Positions 57,426 through 64,000 of a DNA stretch of 64,000 nucleotides are shown piece after piece. The number at the start of each line of letters is the position of its first letter. The stretch's first letter is position 1. The stretch spans positions 24,862,001 to 24,926,000 of the forward strand of contig NC_091048.1 in the NCBI RefSeq assembly GCF_963966145.1, given 5' to 3'. The DNA comes from Tenebrio molitor (Eukaryota; Arthropoda; Insecta; Coleoptera; Tenebrionidae). Under the pieces are notes generated by a model. The model searched no databases, had not been told where the DNA came from, and was given only the letters and a program-made list of their open reading frames with translations. The position numbers and the translations under genes were made by a program.

Positions 57426-60400
57426 TTCAATTCTCAAAATTTTCGTTTTAATCAGGAATATAACCACCTTTTTTTGACTTTTTTCAACAAAGTTGTGCCG
57501 GTAGGGAAAAATAGTATTGAAACCTTGTTAAGAAAGTGCCCTTGCAGGCCTTGGGCACTTACAAACCTCGCCTACGGCTCGGTTTATAATCTTTGCCTAC
57601 GGTTTGCAAGAAAGCACTTTTTTACCTTGGTTTGGAATATACTACTTTGGATGAGCAGCCCAACGTATCAAACGGTCGCATCTTGGAAACAACTTATCGT
57701 ACAAAATTTTTTGTACAAGAGACTTAATTTAAAACTGCAATATTGGTGTGAACAATTTTTACCCTAATAACAATTCAAATAATGTGTCAAAAAGTCATTT
57801 GCAGTCTGCAGCTAGAGATTGGACTAGGTCGGGACCTTCGCAGTGAAAAAAGCCGCCTAAAATGGGGTCGATTGAGCCGTTATAATGGCGGGCGGGGGCG
57901 GCGACGGCCACGTGATTTTTGAACGGGCGATCGGCTCACGTTCCCCCGACGTAACGTGTGTACAGCGGCATTGTCTAATTAGAAAGAGCGAGGCCAGAAG
58001 TTCGCAAATAATTTAACTTGGCTGCGAGTTATAAGAAACGCTAAAATGGCAATTAATCAAAACATCAAGATTGGATAAAGTTAAATTAACAGACTTGCCA
58101 AGAATACAGGACCAGTTGTGAGGAGAGTGCGACCGACCTCTGCGCGGTGGCGTTCAGCGCCGTTGTAAAATAGATTTTAGGGTTGTTTTTAATTGGATTC
58201 GTCGGATTAATGGTTATACCCAGGGTCAGTAAATAAAAGATTTAATGGCGTATTTTCTTGGATGGAGTTTTAAGGCCATGAAGCTATTTCGAACATAATC
58301 CTCCACATAATTTCTTTAAAACGCAACGCCGGCTAATCTTTAATGCCATCTGTTGAAGCCGGGGCCGTCTCATGCCGTCCCCAGAGCTTCATTTCCAGTA
58401 ATTCTCGACGCTATCGGCGGCACTTCCCCACGCATCGTTAACATATTATGTGAAGAGCATTTGGAATGAGTCGAATTAACGGCGCACCTAATACACCGAC
58501 GGAAACGTTCCGTCTTTTGCAAATACGACTATTCCACTCTGACCGAGCTTTTCAAATGCAACGTCTGAATAAAACCGGTAATTGCTGAATTAATATTTGA
58601 AAGACTGCCAACTTGACGGGGAACGACGCCGAAGGAGCGAGCGAGACCACTCGTGCCAGCGCTGACACCCCACGACGAAATGCAACATTTGATGATGCCG
58701 CAGCTTTTCCGTTGCAACAGCCGCTAATTGCAACCCCCCCGAATTAAATTTTCAACCCACCACCATCTTGTAAACAAGATGCAAAACGGTACGAACCAAT
58801 CTACGAGTCGACTCTGGTGTGCGGGACTGCAGTCGTAAACTCTCCCCCTAATTTTTGTTGATGTACGAAGGCATTACGGCGGAACAATTCCTCCTTTGTA
58901 AATCCCACGAAATAACGTTAATTTCCTTCGAAAAACTTTCCGCCCGCGATCATATTTCCCGTCTTCCCATTATATCCCCTGTAAATAAAGATGCATCAAT
59001 CTAGAAAACGTGCATAATGAGTTGTGGAGAGAGAACCGGCGCAGTTTTTCATTATCTCACCGCATCTCGGTCGGTCGGTAAAGCGAAAAGGGGATCCCGT
59101 GATACCGGCAAGATTGTTTCGTCGAGAGAAGTCCGGGCTCTCCTTCAAGGTTCTCTCCTCTATTTAGATTTAACTGGAACACGTAATGGGAGGAGTTTGA
59201 TTCCTGGGCTACATCCCGACCGGAACTTCCGGTCCCTAACGGCATATGTACATTCGAACGTCGTCGGTTTTTATTTAACCCAAAACGGGTAATTACAGTG
59301 ATAGTGTTACTGTCGGCGGCACACATAATATATTCCCGCTATTAAATGATTTCTTCGCGTGCCGCCCGACTGCCGTGTAGTGATGTGTTTTAAATGGTCA
59401 TACATTAACAGTGCTCGATTCTGAGCTTATGTGTTAGATCCCAATCGCTGAATTTGATAAATTTTTATCGTACGCATATAAATGTGCCTCATTAGAATTG
59501 CATTTGTCGTATCGGCCCCCATTGCCTTAGCGCGAAAAGTGCACCGCCAATTACCCACATCCGTTCCGTCCGTTTCCCTGATCGAATCCGGCCGGTACGG
59601 TGGACGAGTGCGCAATATCCGCGTCAGCCAAGTCATCCCGCGTCGTATTACCACCATTAACATAAAATATTAATGGTGGAACGTGGACCGTGGGACCGCC
59701 GTTCACAAAAAGAATGCCTTCCGGCTGTTGACGTATCGGACGTTTTTCTCGAGTACGAACAACAAAACGTCCAATGACAAACGACCGCGGAAGGACCTTT
59801 CTTCTGTTAACGTTGATCTAATCGACGGTACGGGTCGACCTAAAATCGTACAAGCCCAGATCCATATTGATTGTAAAGGCCGTACATTATTTTTACGATG
59901 ACAAACATTTCACTCGTATGTACTTAACTCCAATATTGGATATGCGCTGTGTAAATATTTCTCTTTATTTGTCACTTGACTGCTTGTAAATACGATTTAG
60001 TTGATTAGTTTTGAATTTGAAAACGCTGGATCGTCGGCTCGTTACGACGCAACGTTCCCGGTGCGTTGCTCCTGCCGAACGGCACCCGACCCCTCCACTC
60101 GGATCGGTTAATTTCCGTGGTGATAAATTAAACTTCGACCGGCCGATAGATTTCTTGCGTATTTTTTTTTTTCGGCCATCCTTTCTGCCGGGATCCACTT
60201 TGTCCTGGTTCCGGTCCTGCGGTGATACGTACCGGGATAAAACGCGCGTATTTAAAAAGACGAATGGCGCCATTCCGTTGATTCACTTATCTGGAGGTCT
60301 TGTTCGGATCTCGACGGCCGCCTTTCCGAGACGAAATACTACCATGCAAAGCTGGTCCGGTGGCCATTAAAAAAAATCGACATGCTGCTGCTGCTGGTGC

Positions 60401-63400
60401 TGGGAGCGCCTCAATCATCCATTGATTTGTTGTTTTGTGCCTCCAATTCTCGGGTAAGGAAGTGGAATATCAGCATTCAGCATCGCGAAATATTGATAAC
60501 CCGATCCTCCCGAGACTAACGGAAGCAATATAGCTCGACTGTCACCACCGGCTTCTTTCCATCCCTTTCAAGAGATACAATTCCATTTCCATTTTCATGG
60601 TGCTTGCTTGCATCGGATACCACCGCCGATATATACTGTTTTGTTTTCGAGTGGCTCATTTTGTCTTGTTTTTGATCGCGGTCCCGGAGATTTTTCAACT
60701 GTTTACGAGGACAGCCGGGTCGTCCCCGAACATTTCCGCCAGAAAACTTCCCACAAAATCAAAATTATTGGACGAGCCAGAAGAGAGAACGACTTGGCCG
60801 CGATGACGGTCGGAGCTTTTTAAAAACACAACTCCAACAAGTGTCATACTGGGGATTTTTTCATTAATCTTGCCGACGCCCCCGACCCTCTTGCCCAAAT
60901 GTATAATACATACAGACAGACGAAAACAACGAAGAGGTCGCCGCGATAGAAGCGGCTTTGTATCGGAAGCGGCGCACTACATTATTTCTCGTTATCTGCT
61001 CGACGGTTATTACGCCCGGATAATCCGGCTCGAAGGACCGACAATATGTACCGAGCGAATTTCTTAATGAAAAGGTGCCCGATTCTGGACGATCGTGCAA
61101 TCCACAGCTCGATAAAAATACGATTCCACACATCATCATTATTATTACTGTAGCGCCGTGTTCGCTCCTGGTAAGTTGGAAGGTCTGACTGTTCGCCGCT
61201 CACCAAGGCGATAAGTCCGGACTTTATTGCCTCGAAAACTCCTCCCGAACGGAAAAACGAGTGTGCATGCACGAATTTGGGCCAATAAAATCGCCCCCTG
61301 TCTCCGTCCTCATTATCCCATCGGTGCATCGGCTGTTCCGCATGCAACCGCTTGGTCTTTTGCACTCGTTGGCGTTTTCCGGAAGTGCACACTTCCCCAT
61401 TCGACCAACAGTCGCATCTCTCGGACGAGAGAAAAACGAGAGAGAACACGCGATCGACGACTTGGTCGGTGTCCGTATCGACCAAACTCGAGAGGAAAAA
61501 GGTAGCTCTCTCTATATTGCGTATAAACATGTAACAATGTAGTCAATAAACGCGATATATCAGCAGTCCTTACGAGCCACAGCCTGGCGCTGCTGCGAAT
61601 TACTACCCCTAATAAAACACCGCCTGTTCTGATTACAAAACACAATAAAGAGGGAAACAGCTGGACGGACCGGGGGTGCGACAAGTCGACGGAGACGGGC
61701 CCGGACCCGACCCGGAAACGTCCTCGCTATAGATTCAATTAGGCGGTCTCCAGTTCAAGGTTTCGGTGCACTAGTGAGTGGGTGCACTCTCGGTAATAAA
61801 TGATAAATCCGATTTGCCATAAACAGGCGGAGACTGCACTGAATTATCCATGAAAGTGGAAACTTAGCACGTTAATCAAACTGAATGGAGATGATGTGTC
61901 TGGGGGAGGTTTTCAGTAATCGAAAATTGTCTGATCCGTTACCGACGGTGGTGGTTACCGTTCGAGCAAAAAGAATCATCAAGGCATGTGAACATTTTTT
62001 CTTGCAATTCTGGAGGTTGCGAATAAATTATCTCTTCGGAGAAATGTTGATTTCCGGTGAATTATGAAATATCAAACTCACCGGAGGAATTTTTGAGAAT
62101 CGCAAATTATTAAATACAAAGAATCACGAGAAGACGATCTTTTTCACAAGTTGAAACCTTCTCCTTGTAAGCCAAAATGTTAAGTATTTCTGGAAAGTGG
62201 AGACCATTTAATTTTAACAAGGTATCATAACAAGTGTACTTTGGAGCTGGTGCCAAAGGGTTAAATTCAATGAAGTCATGGTTTTACCTTCGTATGTTAT
62301 TTCAACAGAAACGAACAGCCACCTTTTCTCCTAAGAAATCTTCTCTTGACAAACCTCCCTTACGTTTTATTCAGATTTCATGGAAACATCTATTATTCCA
62401 AAGATATAAAAAGAAGGTACCACATGTAGCCCATGAGAAAATCCAAGACCTCTACCTACTATCTCTGATGTGATACAACTTTTCAAAATGAATTAATTTT
62501 CGTTTTCCAACGAAGACAAAAAAAAGTAGAATTTTTAATTGACAGCCTATCGTGCCACTCGAGAAAACTTACTCCTTGAGTGTGATGCTGTTAAAAAAAA
62601 TCTCGTAATTCATTTTTTACGTTATGACAAGAATCCTGAACAAATCTTGAGTGGATTTGGCAAAAAACAGATTTGCAGAAACGATTCACATCCATTATAA
62701 TTGGATTTCTAAAAAATTGAATTGTGTTTTCATCTACTTGTTGTGAGTCACATTTTGAAATTTATTTCGTTTCACTCGAAACAGTGTTCTTATTGTTGAT
62801 ATAAATGAATAAAACGTGATTTTCTCAAATTAAGCAATTTGCAAATTCAAAATTCTTTGTCAATTTTCAATAAATTATTAATTATTATTAATGTAAACCG
62901 CATTTTAAATCAATCATGAGACATCTCGACATCCTTTTTTAGCAATAATAAAGTTTACTGTATGTTTCTTTCTGTTTTAATAAGCGGTAGATCCACATGA
63001 TCCCGTACCACCTATACTGAAATCCTTTCTTCTTAAATAATAATTAAAAAAAAAAATCTCTTTCCAATTTTCCCTCCACATTCAAGTCTGTCATTCTCAG
63101 GTCAACTACATTTTTCAGCATCCACCAACCGTGCTTAAATAATTTCTTTGTAATGTCTTGCTTCCTTATGACATACTCTTTTGTATGTATGTGGAGCGAC
63201 TTTTACAATGGAATTTTAATTCAGTGACGACAATAGTTATTTAAGGAAATAACACTTTACATCATAAGTATGCCACTAATTTTTCCACTACCTTATTATA
63301 ACACTTAAAACTCTTCCAATACAAACTAAACTTTCTTAAAATTAGAGCACACTTGCCGTCACCCAAGGTTGCGTTTTATGAGCAGTTTATCTTATCCTCG

Positions 63401-63718
63401 CCGATTGTGTCTCGTTTTTACGAAGAATGGATTCAATCCGGTAGTGATTTTATGGAAATCGTTCTCCAACATATCTCGAACTCCTCGAAGAGGCTAAGTC
63501 GGCATAATTGGATTTATGGAAAATGATTTATTCAAAAAGTGGACGACGGAAAGAAATGCCAAAAAATCACATAAGCGTTTAGTGTTAAGAACAACGCTGG
63601 CAAACATCTGGAACCAGTTTTAATAATGTTAATAAATTAATAAATTCTGATTTCTTGGTAAACAGAAAGTCTAAATGCCTACTTTCTGTTGAGGCAGTAG
63701 AAATAGTTATTTTCATAT
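57426..63718. other. Noncoding: large GC-rich block then AT-rich stretch
   Basis: 57426-57830 is AT-rich with GCCTACGG words near 57565-57605. 57830-61990 is CpG-rich and transposon-free, with overlapping frames (the longest 182 codons at 60982-61530 minus) lacking domains. 61990-63718 is AT-rich; a single foldback arm related to 23053-23222 lies near 62430. No exon recognised. Confidence 0.5.
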
Positions 63719-63808
63719 GTCAGATTACTTTTCAGGCATGAGGCCGAAATTTGAAGCACGAGGCGGTAGCCGAGTGTTGCAAAATAGGCCGAATACCTGA
63801 AAACTGAC
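63719..63808. repeat. 90-bp near-palindrome
   Basis: GTCAGATTACTTTTCAGGCA at one end mirrors CCTGAAAACTGAC at the other. The inner text GAAGCACGAGGCGGTAGCCG / AGTGTTGCAAAATAGGCC also mirrors with mismatches. It is preceded at 63703 by ATAGTTATTT, the leader also seen at several other hairpins in this window. Confidence 0.7.
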
Positions 63809-64000
63809 AGCGCACGAATATTGAATAACGTTTTGGGCAGTCTCAAAAAAAATTAATTGATTGTAAATTTTGAGGTTATCTTTGACAGATATCAAGTTAG
63901 GTATATAAACAGAAAAGTTCAACGCTTTTTGTCATTCTCGAATCTACTTCTGATTGTAAATCCTTCAAGACACAACTTGGACAACCCAACATAACCATTT

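Noticed and set aside
57541..57615. GCCTACGG repeats suggesting a mobile element end
   Set aside because: Only two short words and no inverted or flanking duplication could be found.
60982..61530. 182-codon minus-strand frame
   Set aside because: No recognisable motif and overlapped by three plus-strand frames; typical of CpG-rich noncoding DNA.
1..64000. tRNA, rRNA, CRISPR arrays and well-known insect microRNAs
   Set aside because: Looked for B-box words, repeat-spacer regularity and a handful of conserved miRNA seeds by eye; none fitted. A covariance-model search would be decisive.

Overview
This is a stretch of insect nuclear genome. It has no operons, long stretches without genes, GT/AG splice signals, CpG-rich segments and many animal-type transposons. 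The only host protein-coding sequence I can name with confidence is one short exon on the minus strand (30796-30888). It encodes the start of the second RNA-recognition motif of the Musashi-family protein Rbp6 (MVTRTKKIFVGGLSAP...). The order cannot be proved from this window. The transposon mix would fit a beetle or another insect with a moderately repeat-rich genome.

The window therefore looks like the interior of a very large Rbp6 locus transcribed right to left. I found no RRM1 exon upstream and no continuation of RRM2 downstream, so the flanking introns are tens of kb long or the missing exons lie outside. A second candidate exon at 37853-37908 (minus) carries ATG plus four codons, ends in a GTGAGA donor, and joins in phase 0 to the RRM2 exon. 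If real, it would start an RRM2-only isoform. A CpG-rich, promoter-like island at 46197-46740 has a GTAAGT donor on the minus strand and could be its 5' UTR exon.

The sequence alternates between two textures. GC/CpG-rich blocks (about 2.7-7.5, 10.1-11.4, 13.7-18.0, 20.8-22.9, 24.1-25.0, 30.0-31.5, 34.3-36.1, 37.2-38.2, 40.4-44.6, 46.0-50.4, 52.1-54.2 and 57.8-62.0 kb) hold the exon candidates and almost no recognisable transposons. The AT-rich blocks between them hold nearly all the mobile elements.

The mobile elements include a complete Tigger/pogo-type DNA transposon with an intact 573-codon transposase, 25-bp terminal inverted repeats and TA target duplications (55388-57423). There is also a 5'-truncated R2/R4-like non-LTR retrotransposon with a restriction-like endonuclease domain and a 10-bp target-site duplication (25475-27860). 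Decayed coding relics of Tc1, mariner, an IS630-like DDE family, a jockey-like reverse transcriptase and one unassigned element are present. Many non-autonomous foldback elements are present too, including a hAT-type MITE nested in another repeat. Several unrelated-looking hairpin elements share a leader close to AATAGTTATTTAC; this is the least familiar pattern in the window.

No tRNA, rRNA, known microRNA or CRISPR array was recognised by eye.
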